NCBI GenBank assembly: GCA_021234155.1
Contig: JAJEKV010000003.1
Location: 27,945,166-28,009,165, forward strand
DNA from: Isoetes taiwanensis
Taxonomy: Eukaryota; Streptophyta; Lycopodiopsida; Isoetales; Isoetaceae
Reading direction: 5' to 3'
Length of the DNA: 64,000 nt
The translations under genes and the position numbers were made by a program. This document shows positions 20,151-30,312 of the stretch, in pieces. Positions within the stretch are counted from its first letter, which is position 1; the number at the start of each line of letters is the position of its first letter. The notes beneath the pieces were generated by a model, which saw only the letters and a list, made by a program, of their open reading frames with translations, had not been told where the DNA came from and ran no database searches.

Positions 20151-22320
20151 GATTCCAAGAATAGGATTAAAATTTCTAATTCTCTATCTCTATTTATTGA
20201 ATGTAAAAATATCATATCTTATGAATATAAGTGATGGTGTTATGTATGTTCTTTTGATATATTTTGTCCCCACAACTATATCATCAAACAGACCAATGTA
20301 ATAACAATTTCACCCAAGGAACCTATTCGAAGAGTTTGAGGCAGAAACCCCAGAAGAAGAAATATCGCAGATAAGGTCGGATATCCATGAAATAAGAGCC
20401 TTGCTGGAAGGAGCGGTAGCAATGGGACCAGATCAGATTGTCCAAGTATCTGAAACACCGACCGACAGAGCAGACAAAGCGAAGAAGAGAAGCTGGAGAA
20501 GGAGATCACCTAGCACCGATTCCTCCAACTCTAGTTCCAACTCCGACTTGGCACTGAGCAGCGTGTGGAAAGCCAGGAAGTTGGAACAGTTCTCAGGGGA
20601 CAACAGGTCTGGAATGGAAGCGGAGGCTTGGTTAGATGAAATGAGGGAGTATGGGAATGCTTATAGCATGAAGGATAAGGACAAGGGCAGGGTAGCAACA
20701 ACCAACCTCAAGGGAGCAGCCAAAATTTGGTGGAAAGGCTATGCCAAACCCATGGGTTAAGCAGAGATAGCTGCAGATTTAAGAAGTTCTCCAAGGCATT
20801 TAAGCGTCACTACGTGCCGAGGGAACACAAGTGCCATATGATGCAACAGTTCTACAGGTTGGAGCAGGGCAATAAGACAGTCCAGAAGTACATCGAAGAG
20901 TTTATGAGGCCGAGGCTCTATGTGCCAAAATTGAGTGAAAGACCTGCAGTAGAGGGGTGCATTGAAGGCTTGAACGAGGAGATCAGGAAGCTGGTGAGAG
21001 CAAAACCGTAATAGTGTCGGGCGTAGTCTTAAAGTAGTGAGCTTGCAAGGAACAGGACCTCAAGGGAGTGGGCTGAGGCAACAATACTATCAGGACAAGG
21101 GGAAGGCTACATGAAGCTACAACCCAAGAGCAACAAGCCTAGCGACTACGGACCGCAAAAGACAACGCAAACTATGGGAAGCAAGGCAATGCAAATTCCG
21201 CCGCCTTGATAAGAAGCAGTCACTTCAAGGATAAGGAGCAAGGAGGTGGTTCAAACTACTCCAAAACAGTGAAGCAGTTCTTATAGTCCATCCCCAAGGA
21301 GAAGAGGCAGGAATGTATTGAAAAGCAGTTGTGCTTCAGGTGCTTCTAGCCAGGACATCAGACACATAGCTGCCCATTTGTGATGAATGCGACGTTAGCT
21401 GCTAAGAGGATGGGAGACACCCCCGGAGATCGACGAAGAAGATGCTCACGACTACATCCAGGCGAGTGCCACATCTTTTCTAATATTGACTCCGAGAATG
21501 CTGAGAGTCAGTACTAAGTCATTCGACGATTGGAAAGATCCGGGCCAAGTCTTTCATAGTGTTTATAGATACAGGTAGTACCCACAATTTTGCTTCGCTA
21601 AGGATGGTAGAGATGTTGAAGCTGAAGCCTCTGAAGTCCAAGCCTAGACCAGTTGTGTTGGCAAGTGGGGCAATCCGATACACAGCAGGGAAGAGGATCA
21701 ACTTCGACATAGACTTGCCAAGTATCAATGTTGGAATGGGCAGAAGTGATGAACATCGGCAAGTACGACTTGATCATAGGCATGGAATACCTTGGACCGG
21801 CTGGAGCCATGATTGATTGTGGGAGGCGAAAAGTGACCTTAACGACGCCAGAGGGCAAGGTCATTGAGATAACAGGTAAAGAAGTCACCCCAATCATGCA
21901 ATGCATGTCTAGTAAGAAGCTACTTAGATGCATAAGGAAGGAGCAAGTGGCCTATGTCTTTAAACTCAAAGTTGACGAGCAAGAGGCAGAGGAAGACAAA
22001 GAGGCCAAAGCGTTGAGCAAGCTCCCAAAGCCCATAGCCAAGTTAGTAAAGGAATTCCATGATTTGTTCCCAGATGAGATCAAGCAACTTCCACCTTACA
22101 GAGGAGTCGAGTGTGAAATAGCACTTGAGCCAGGAACGAAGCCAACAAGTAAGGCGCCCTACAGAATATCACCTCGGGGAGTTGATGTAATTGAAGAAGC
22201 AATTGCGAGGAGTTGCTAGACCTAGGGTTTATAAGACCTAGTGTCTCCCCAATTGGGCGCCAATACTCTTCGGTCAAGAAGAAGGATGGAAGTCTCAGAA
22301 CACAAGGCCCCCAAATTTGA
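20151..22320 (+). mobile_element. Decayed Ty3/gypsy gag-protease-RT fragment
   Basis: The order is that of a plant Ty3/gypsy element. Gag: 20401-20760 (WKARKLEQFSGDN to AAKIWWKG), continuing after a frameshift at 20776-21008 (RHYVPREHKCHMMQQFYRLE, NKTVQKYIEEF). A decayed zinc knuckle is at about 21335-21370. The aspartic protease is at 21559-21600 (FIDTGSTHNFAS). The spacer and RT start are at 21728-22219 (YDLIIGMEYLGPAGAMIDCG, FPDEIKQLPPYRGVECEI), ending near [10 protein letters not shown] at 22258-22300. The RT catalytic core, RNase H, integrase and both LTRs are missing. The chromodomain/integrase remnant at 37.6 kb is too far away to be the same insertion with any confidence. Confidence 0.85.
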
Positions 22321-22834
22321 ACCATTATGATTTTTGTTTAATAGTTTATTAGTGAAAACCAAATCCATAAATTAGTACATGTTAGTGGGTTCAAAAGTTT
22401 ACAAACCATGTCTAGTTATCTTATATAGTTCATCAACATATTTTTCTAAAATGATAAGACAACATTATTTTATGACATGGTATCGAAACATGATAATTTT
22501 AATTGATCTCTGTGACAACTTAAACTATATGATATGTACTACTGTTTAGTATGTTAAGTTTATTAGACTGGTTTTTTATCGTATCTATTTTCTTCAATAC
22601 ATTGACATGATAATTTTAAGCGCATATTTCTTATGATGCTTTATGATACACAACGTGGTATGATCTTGGTTTAAAAATGCTAATAACTTTTTTTACCCTA
22701 TTTTTCTCCATGATACTAAAACATAATTATCTCAATTAGATTTTCTAACAACTTAAAATGTCTAATACGAAGTGATTTATTTACTTGGTTTATATTTTTT
22801 TCCACAATATTGTTGCATTGTCTGATATGCTAGT
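22321..22834. other. AT-rich spacer; nothing seen
   Basis: Very AT-rich sequence between the Ty3 fragment and DUF7869-like copy A. It holds no open frame with motifs and no clear repeat. Confidence 0.5.
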
Positions 22835-22839
22835 TTAGA

Positions 22840-24440
22840 CATGTATTTCTTTCTCTATTGCAGTTGATGCAAGTGCATCCTTCAGTTGAATGCAAGTGTT
22901 GCACTTTGAGAATGGCATGTATTGCAAGACACACATGTCTGAGAAGGGAGTTTTCCATAACCTGTTAAAAGATGATTGAGAAAGAGGCCGACCTCCAGTA
23001 GTTTCTAGAATGGAGTTGACCACTCGTACACCGTGCCCGTTCACCTTCGACTTATGCGGCATAGATTGAGACATGTATCTCACAAAGCTCAGGAAGACTG
23101 CAATGGCTCTCAAAGTATTTGCTCTAGGTTTCACAGTCAGTGCATTGCCATGCTGGAACAACCTGTGCCCTTTTCTGACCTGCTCCCAGTATCTGTAGAA
23201 TGATGTCCTGCTCAGGCCAAGAATCCATCTTAATGATCTCATACATACCTTCAGGTCCCTCAATTGATAAAGTAATATTCCGGCTTCTTCATCATAGCAG
23301 AAATTTCTATACAAGGAGTACAGGAAATTAATCATCGCTTTCTGAAGCTGCCCAATGTATTGGGATCTTATTTCCACAATGTTATCCACACTATACTGAA
23401 CTACGCAATCTAGATTGCAACACTATTGTCCCCTAATTGCTTCTAGTTTTCTTTGGTTGATGCCATACTTTCCATCTTTTGTAAATATCTCTTATTTCTA
23501 GTCCTTTTGGGCACCCTTGGCTGCCTTTTATGAAACATGTAACGCCTCTTCCTTGTAATCAAAAGATGCTCATCCACCACCAAGCCTTCCATATCGCCTG
23601 GGTTGGGCCTTGGGGTATCTACTTCAGATGGGCCTTCTAGGTTCTCACCATTCTTGTGTGTGATATGTCTAATTGGCCATGTTAACTGAGTTCGAGACTC
23701 GAGCAACTCGGAGCACACAATGCAGTCACTAGAGCTCCCCTGGGACATGATTGTATCAACCTGGATAAGAAGCTTCCCAATGCCAATACCCAGATGATCA
23801 TCTCCCAGCCTTTGATCATTCGCACTATCAGATGGATCCACTGCAGTTATGATGCCCTCTGCAAAGACTGTCCTGCTGCACGGGTGCAACAATAAGCAAT
23901 CCATCTTCCTCCATTGGATCCTGGGGCAATCTTTTGCGTTTGGCTTGCTTGACTCGATTCTGCTTTCAGATGCTCCCTAAATGAAAGAAGACATTCAACA
24001 TGGAACATTATAATCATATAACCATCAACGCTATAAAACAATAAACAATAAACAAAAACTATATAACCTCAGTAACCCGACACCCAATTCAGATAATTTT
24101 TACTTCACTGGAAAGATTTTCAAATCAGCTTTCCAGATTGGGTCTGATAAGCCGAAAGTCATCCGTATGAGAGAGATATAGCAGAAAGAGTGAAGCTGTG
24201 TTAGAATTGACTGCACCATTGTATCTCTTTGTACAACTTGCTTCCTAAAGCTAGGAGCTGGAACGAGGGGATCTTTTGAGGAAAACAGCTAGAAGGAATC
24301 AAAGGACCATTGTTGAAGTGGTTCTCAGGTGGGTAGTTTGCCGCTTACACTAAGGGATGCTTAGATTGTTTTTGTTGTTGAAGAAAAGAATCAGGATTTA
24401 ATGATTTGAATTAAGAGTATTAAAGGAATCTGAGCGATCT
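22840..24440 (-). mobile_element. DUF7869-like element, copy A (truncated, degenerate)
   Basis: On the minus strand, 24440 to 22840 matches copy B (48865-50500) and, from about 24020 on, copy C (58797-60000). Coding pieces: FAEGIITAVDPSD and KLLIQVDTIMSQGSSSDCIV (23740-23850), TRKRRYMFHKRQPRVPKR (23490-23560), then SLRWILGLSRTSFYRYWEQV and PLSQSSFNRLWKTPFSD (22910-23250), ending at CNTCIQLKDALAS. The layout is like a large family of uncharacterised proteins in mosses, ferns and animals that I know as DUF7869. About 54 bp encoding QxVLPQHYIQKECLKEV are deleted, and the C-terminal half is absent because homology stops at about 22845. Not functional. Confidence 0.65.
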
Positions 24441-24565
24441 TGAATGTGATAATGTGGGATTGAATGTCTTTTGCCATGGTGGAATATAAGAGGAAGTAAG
24501 AACTAAGCTAAGATTATTGTAAGAAGTTCAAGAATAGTCTTTAGAATTGTAGATAGTAGGGAAGA
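24441..24565. other. Junction between copy A and the next repeat
   Basis: Short AT-rich segment that belongs to neither recognised repeat. Confidence 0.3.
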
Positions 24566-24998
24566 CCATGTATGGAGTAAATGGGATCCTGGCAACAAGA
24601 ATATAGAGATTGTTCTGCTTGGAAGAAGCCAGAACTCAATTGGAACCTTGGAGATCATGTAGCTTATGGGGGCTGCATGGAGGTTCTAGCAAGGGCATGA
24701 AAGGTGCCACTAGCTCCATGAGACAAGAAGCTAATTTCGAAGATATACAAAGATGTATATGTACCTTGGGTGATTATATTGAAGTTAAGATGCTAAAATA
24801 AACTATAGTATAGAATTGGACTGCTACGAAACAACCATGGAGTTAAGATGAGATACGTTAATCTGCTAGTTGGATAGTAAGAGGATGTATGCCAAAGTGG
24901 GCTAGAGAAGCTTATGGGGGCTTCTGGAGTGGCAATGCCATGGAGTGTTGTTGGCCAAATAAAATGTTAAGCTATGTAATTAATTTATTAGTATAAGA

Positions 24999-26607
24999 CT
25001 AGTAATGGTGCCCAGCGTTGCTGGGCATATAATTCTCCCTTTATTCATTCTCTCTTTTTTCCTTTTTCTAACCCCCTTCTCCCTTCTTTACCTATCCTAC
25101 GCCTCTTTACCTTCCCTTTCCCCTTCCCCTTTTTTTCTTTCCCTTTTTCTGATCGCCTTTTTCCCTTCCTTTTTCCACTACCCTTTTTCCCTTTTCTTTT
25201 CCCCTTCCTCTTCCTTTTCCTTTTCATTTTCTCTTTCCCATTTCCATGCATATTTTTTCGTTCTCTTTTGCTTATCTTTTCATGTGCCCTTTTCTTCCTT
25301 TCTCCACCCTCTTCCTCTTGATCACATGCCCTTTTCCCCATCTCTTTTTTCCCATTTCTCTCTCCCCTTTTCTTCATGCCCTTTTTACTTTTCCTTCCCT
25401 TCCCCCTTTTCTGCTTCCCTTTTCCTTTCAACTTTCCATTCCCTTTTCATACTTTCCCCACGCTTTCACTTTGCCATTTGCCCTTTTTCCCTTTCCTTTC
25501 CCTTTCCTCTTCCTTTCCATTTTTCCTTTCCCGTTTCCTTTCCCTTTTCATATGCCTCTTTCCATTCCCTTTTCTCAACCTTTTTTATGTGCCCTTTTTC
25601 CTTCTTTCCCCATCCTCTTCCCCCTTTTCCCCTTTCCACTTTCTCCTTTCCTGTTATTCTTCCCCCCCCTTCCCATACTCTTTTTCCCTTTCTTTTTTCC
25701 ATTTCCTCACCCTTTCCCTCTTCCCTTTTTTTCCGTGCCCTTTTCTCCTTCCCCTTTTCCTCTTTTTCTATTGCTTACTCCCTACCCTTTGCCTATTCTA
25801 CCTTCCCCCCACCCCTTTCCTCCTTCTTCCATCCTTTCCCTCTCCCTTTTTCTCGATGCTCTTTTTGCTTCTGTTTTTCTCTTTTTCACCCTCTCTCTCT
25901 TCCCTTTTTTCCACGCCCTTTTCTTTTTCCTCTATTTCTCGTTTCCTTTTTCCAAGTTCTCTTTTGCCCTTTCCCTCCTCTCTTTTTCTTTTTTCCTTTC
26001 CTTTTTCTTTTTCCCATGCGATTTGTTCATCTCCTTCTTCCCAACCTTTTCTTATTTTCCCTTATCTTTTTCTCCTTTTCCCATCCTTACTTCTTACCCT
26101 TCTCCTCGTGCCCTTTTTCCTTTCCCTTTCCCTTTCCCCCTCCCCTATTCCTTTTTTTATCCCCTTTTTTATTTTCTTTTATATTTTCCTTTTTCCTTTT
26201 TCCTTTTTCCTTTTCTCCTTCTCTTTCCCTTTCCCTTTTCCTCTTCCTTACCTTTTTTTTATTCCTTTTCCTTCTTCCCCTTTTTTGTTTTCTATTTTTT
26301 CTTTTCCTTTTTTTTTCGTATTGTTATTTCTCCTTTTCCCTTTCTTTCTTTCCTTTTGTCCTTTCTCTCTCCCTTTTCCTTTTCCTTCAATTTCCCCTCC
26401 CTTTTCCCTTCCCCTTTTTTCTTTCCCTTTTCTCTTTCATCGTTTGACCATCGGATTGAGTGAATCATATTGAAGCCATAATCAAGAAGCCATAGCAATT
26501 CTAGTTGAAGACATGCACATATCATCTCCACCATTGGTCAATCAGATCCTCGACCGTCCGATCTAGGGCTCCATTGAAGACACACGCTATAACATTATAA
26601 TATAAGA
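24999..26607 (-). mobile_element. Non-autonomous Helitron carrying a polypyrimidine tract
   Basis: Read on the minus strand, it begins with TC at 26607-26606 after an A (TCTTATATTATAATGTTATA) and ends with CTAG at 25002-24999 before a T. A perfect 7-bp-stem hairpin, GCCCAGCAACGCTGGGC, lies at 25026-25010, seven bases before the CTAG. TC..CTAG ends, a subterminal 3' hairpin and insertion between A and T are the diagnostic features of Helitrons (rolling-circle transposons). There is no Rep or helicase, so it needs a helper. The 94-bp element at 12783-12876 has the same ends. About 1.4 kb of its 1.6 kb is pyrimidine-rich sequence. Confidence 0.75.
25027..26445 (+). repeat. 1.4-kb polypyrimidine (C/T) tract
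   Basis: The plus strand is almost purely C and T, built from irregular CCCTTTTC, TTTCCTTT and CCATGCCCTTTT-like units with an occasional ATGCCC, AC or G interruption. Long open frames exist on both strands (up to 480 codons on the plus strand) because stop codons need purines in the plus-strand triplets. They encode only Phe, Pro, Ser and Leu-rich low-complexity sequence and are not genes. Such tracts can form triplex (H-) DNA. It fills most of the Helitron. Confidence 0.9.
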
Positions 26608-27336
26608 TAATAAAAACAAGCTAACATAACGAATTGTATATGAGTACTCTGTAAAATGTTCATTCCTTATGGAGGGAGTGATTCCGGAGAAGCATGCTGG
26701 TGGAAGCATGTTGTAGTTGCTAGGTGATCCTTGTACCTTATATTGATGTAAATTGTAGGGATATCATGATTGCTTGGGAATACGATATTATGCCATCCTA
26801 GAATAAGCTTTTCCTATGGGGAGGAAAATGCTAGACCTTTAATGTGCTCTTATATAATGTATCTAGACATGCCGAATACTTGGATACCATGGCTATGTGT
26901 CAAGGTTGCATTATGTTAGCATGTACTTGTTGAACATTTGACATCATTCTATGGTAGAACATGAATGTGATCTGTTCTCTATGATATCATTGTAAGTGTT
27001 AGCATTGTTTCTGGTAAATGCAAAGGAAATGCATTTGAATTATGACTTTTGATTCTTGGATCATACGATGATAAATATGGTTTAAACTCTGACATGTGGG
27101 GCATGTGCTAAGTTCTTGGCTAATACATGAGTGCATATTCTCTGGGGCCGGAGTCCATTTGTGGTGGCTTGGACTCACGGCTGTTTCATATTCTTGACAT
27201 CAGATATTGTCACCCCAGCGAGGGTGCTTTGTCGGGCTACATGGCTTGGAAGTGGCCCCCTAGTGCTAGACGTAGGCTAGGATGTGTACACATGAGGCTT
27301 ACCCCGCCCATATTTGCTGCAGGGTTTGATCAGCCC

Positions 27337-28014
27337 ACGTAGGCCTTTATAGAATCGGAGTAGGCAATGCATGCTTATAGATATCTCATGGTTATTTCAT
27401 ATCATGGTTTCTCATGGTCTCGTGGTTATCTCTTGGTTATGGTAAGGATATATATAACATGCGCATTTACAACTTATTTGGATGGCTTGATGGTGTTCTG
27501 GTTCTTATATGTTATGTGCTAATACTGCATTGCTAGTTTCTAGCATAGAGGGATTCTTAGGTGAGGCATCTAAGTCTAAGAATTATTCTTGTGCGGTACA
27601 TCATACATGTTTCATGTTGATTATGCCAGCATTTTCTAAATGCCTCAAACCTCTACCTAGGCTTTAAGACTAACCCCATGTGTTCATGGTGTAAGCAGTT
27701 TCAGAAGTAGCAGAATGTAGCAAGGCAATTGAAGGGCACAACTGAGTGCAGTCTGAACTTATGGATATTAAACTGCACATCATTGTCTATATGCCACGAG
27801 AGTGCTATACAATTATGTTTCAAATATATATGTATTTCTAACTCTAAATTTGAAGACAAAGATTCAATTCTTTACCAAGATTTCTTTAGTAGCATTGCAT
27901 CATTCAACTCATACATACCAATTTGTCATTGACTCATGTAAGGTTAGATGGGATTTCGGGTTACCTGGAGGGTTAACCCGGCAGGCCCGTTACATCATGT
28001 TCTTACCATAGCTC
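27337..28014. other. No recognisable gene
   Basis: AT-rich, with GGTTACCTGGAGGGTTAACC at about 27958. Overlapping short open stretches at 27729-28011 lack motifs. Confidence 0.4.
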
Positions 28015-28660
28015 CATCTGAGCATGGGTGTAGACTATTACAATAGGAAAGGACTCCATTCCATACTTTTGCAAGCCCTTGTGGATTTTAGATGCTTGAT
28101 ATATGACTATGATGTTTGTGGACAGGAAGCATGCATGATTGGGCAAGGAACAATGACCTACACTAAATTTGAGTCTAGGCAAATGAAGAATTATTGTTTG
28201 CTTGGTGATGCTGGGTACAGTCAAAGGCTTTGTTGACACCATTTGTTCACAAAGATCCTGGATTCAATGCAACTGAAAGACATTGGAATTTCATCCAGTC
28301 GAGCAATAGGATGTCTATGGAGAGGGCCTTTGGATATTGAAGCACGATTTCATATACTTTTGAAAAAGACGGAGATACATTTAAAGCATGTACTGAAGGT
28401 TGTACTTGCTGCTTTGGTGATGCACAATTTATGCATCATACATTTGATGAGGATTGGGTCACTAAAGCAGCAGGAGAGTTAGATAGAAATGAGGTAAGCG
28501 CAAGGGAGGTATTAGGTGATTTAAGTGCAGTAAGCGCACACCAAAATGAGAACTCTGAGGAGATTGAGAATGGAGAACAAAATTGATGAGGAAAATATTG
28601 AAGAAAAACAAGTAATTCTAGAAGATATTACAAGAAGGGATGCGTTAACAAAAACTCTAT
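28015..28660 (+). pseudogene. PIF/Harbinger transposase remnant
   Basis: 28030-28120 encodes DYYNRKGLHSILLQALVD, the block with the first catalytic aspartate of DDE_Tnp_4 (PIF/Harbinger) transposases, which cut and paste DNA at TTA/TAA targets. NYCLLGDAGYSQRL at 28190-28230 holds the second aspartate (family GDAGYP). After a one-base shift, TPFVHKDPGFNATERHWNFI and SSNRMSMERAFGYLK (28235-28350) follow, with the catalytic glutamate in MERAFG, then KHVLKVVLAALVMHNLC (28383-28440). The frame is broken at least twice and part of the middle is lost (CVGWPGSVHD has become CGQEACMIG). No terminal inverted repeats could be picked out. Confidence 0.85.
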
Positions 28661-28677
28661 ACAATGGTCATTGTCTC

Positions 28678-28755
28678 ATGGATATGGATATGGATATGGA
28701 TATGGATATGGATATGGATATGGATATGGATATGGATATGGATATGGATATGGAT
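28678..28755 (+). repeat. Hexanucleotide microsatellite (ATGGAT)n
   Basis: About 13 perfect ATGGAT units, flanked on both sides by TTGTCTCATG. It lies just downstream of the Harbinger remnant and reads as Met-Asp repeats, with no sign of selection as protein. Confidence 0.95.
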
Positions 28756-28800
28756 TGTCTCATGTTGACGTGGACTATAATATTGTAGAATAATTTTAAG

Positions 28801-30280
28801 ACGCCCAATTTTGCATAGTGAAAAACTGCGAATTTAAGACACGTCTTATGTGGATAGCATATGTCTTATGTTTTCAGTAATGAAAACTGATTTTTAGATT
28901 GGCCAGTCAAACCCTTGGAAGGTGGGTTGACGGTATATGCCATTTGATGCCGCTTGATGTGCCGTTTAGACGGTTGAGATTGAAAATTGAAGTCGCGTTA
29001 GTTAGCGTGAGCAAGTGGCCTTGTTGCCGTCGATTTGTGCGAGAGTGCGTGAGCTTGTATTTTAAACGTCCATTTGCCATAGTATTCCCTCGCCATAGCC
29101 CGCCTTCGAGCTGTTTTACTTGCTTAAGGGAGTCATGACTACCCATTTTGATTGTAGCTTTGGAGTCTACGGCCTGGGAGATTCACACTGAGTATAGCCT
29201 TTGGGGCAGATGGTTCAAATTGCTGGAGTTGGGGTTTGCCCCATTCCGATGATACAATAGTAGTGTAGTTTACTTGCTTGTAAAGAGTGGGCTCTAACAG
29301 CTGCTTGAAAAGATACTAGAAAATTAGCTATCTAAGTTTTTGCAGATGCGTCGTAGCTCCTTGCCAGATTGTGCAGCAGGCATTCTTCCTGTGCTGGGAA
29401 TGGAAAGACCAAAGGTAGTAGAAGAAAAAAAATAAAGTGAAGAAACAGAAGAATAAAATGTCCAATACAAATAGAGCTAGTTTATTCGGATGCTTCTATA
29501 GAAGCTTAATGGAAGCTTAATGGCCAGTTCACAAGGCCTAGAAATTGCCGTGGTTGACTTCGAGCAGTTTCAAATTTATTCCACATAGACCTTGTTTCCT
29601 CCAACCTTTCTAGCACATCATAGCTCTAACTTAAGCATCTTTCCCTTATCAGAGCTCTAACTTAAAGCATCTTCCACATATCATTAATTTAGCTTCTAGA
29701 GATACCATACAAATAGTTGTAAACCCAGGTGGGTTAGTGCATTTTTTTTATTTTATTTTTTAACGATATGGAGCCGAAAAGATCTCTTATAAAAATGTGA
29801 CATTTGTAAAACAATGTCTATACAGAATGGCACTAAGGTTATTGCAGACTGAAGAGAGTGACGGGAGGCAAACGTAGCACCTATTAAGCGGAATCCTTGG
29901 TTTGTTGTTTAAGTATTTGACAGAGCTGGAAGCTGCCTGCACCCATCAGCACGTCTAGACATGCCTGCAATATGGCCGACCATTTCTTCTTTGCTCTTCC
30001 TCCACATCATACTTTTATCTTCAAAACCCTTCCATGCCTCTGAATTTATGCCCCAGCTTTTAGATTTTCATCAGTTATCTCAGCCGGATCGCTTCCAATT
30101 CGTGCATTTTCTGGAATCCGAAGTACTAAAGGAATAAAGACCTGCTCTGAGATGTATGGATCAATACTTCTCTGTAAGTTTTGTTTGTTATAGCTTTCTA
30201 ATTTTGCTCCTCTACGGTTTTTTTTTTTTAAATACAGTATGTGAAATGGCAAATGATCATCTTTTTCCTGTTTCCAGAAC
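28801..30280. other. Region upstream of the PMT gene; no gene seen
   Basis: No coding motifs on either strand. A good splice acceptor (TTTTTCCTGTTTCCAG) ends at 30278, 35 bp before the methyltransferase start, which suggests an intron in the 5' UTR with upstream exon(s) somewhere before 30240. Confidence 0.5.
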
Positions 30281-30312
30281 CATACAGCAAATGCAAAATT
30301 AAGAGGAGGAAG

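Larger units (their letters stand above)
24566..27336 (+). repeat. Left copy of an inverted repeat (partner 39725-40511)
   Basis: 24566-24705 and 26680-27336 match, in reverse, 40381-40511 and 39725-40380. Landmarks are ATGGAGTAAATGGGATCCTG, GAGAAGCATGCTGGTGGAAG and CCATATTTGCTGCAGGGTTT. The left copy contains the Helitron at 24999-26607 plus about 300 bp that the right copy lacks. The nature of the parent element is unclear; the GC-rich part near 27130-27336 could be LTR-like. Confidence 0.8.

Noticed and set aside
25005..26473. Overlapping open frames of 365-480 codons (Phe/Pro/Ser/Leu-rich) and matching Lys/Glu-rich minus-strand frames
   Set aside because: They follow automatically from a C/T-only strand, which cannot form stop codons. 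No domain, no normal composition, and all frames are open together.
28899..29146. Open stretches of 79 codons on both strands
   Set aside because: No motif, no splice context, and mutually overlapping. Chance ORFs.
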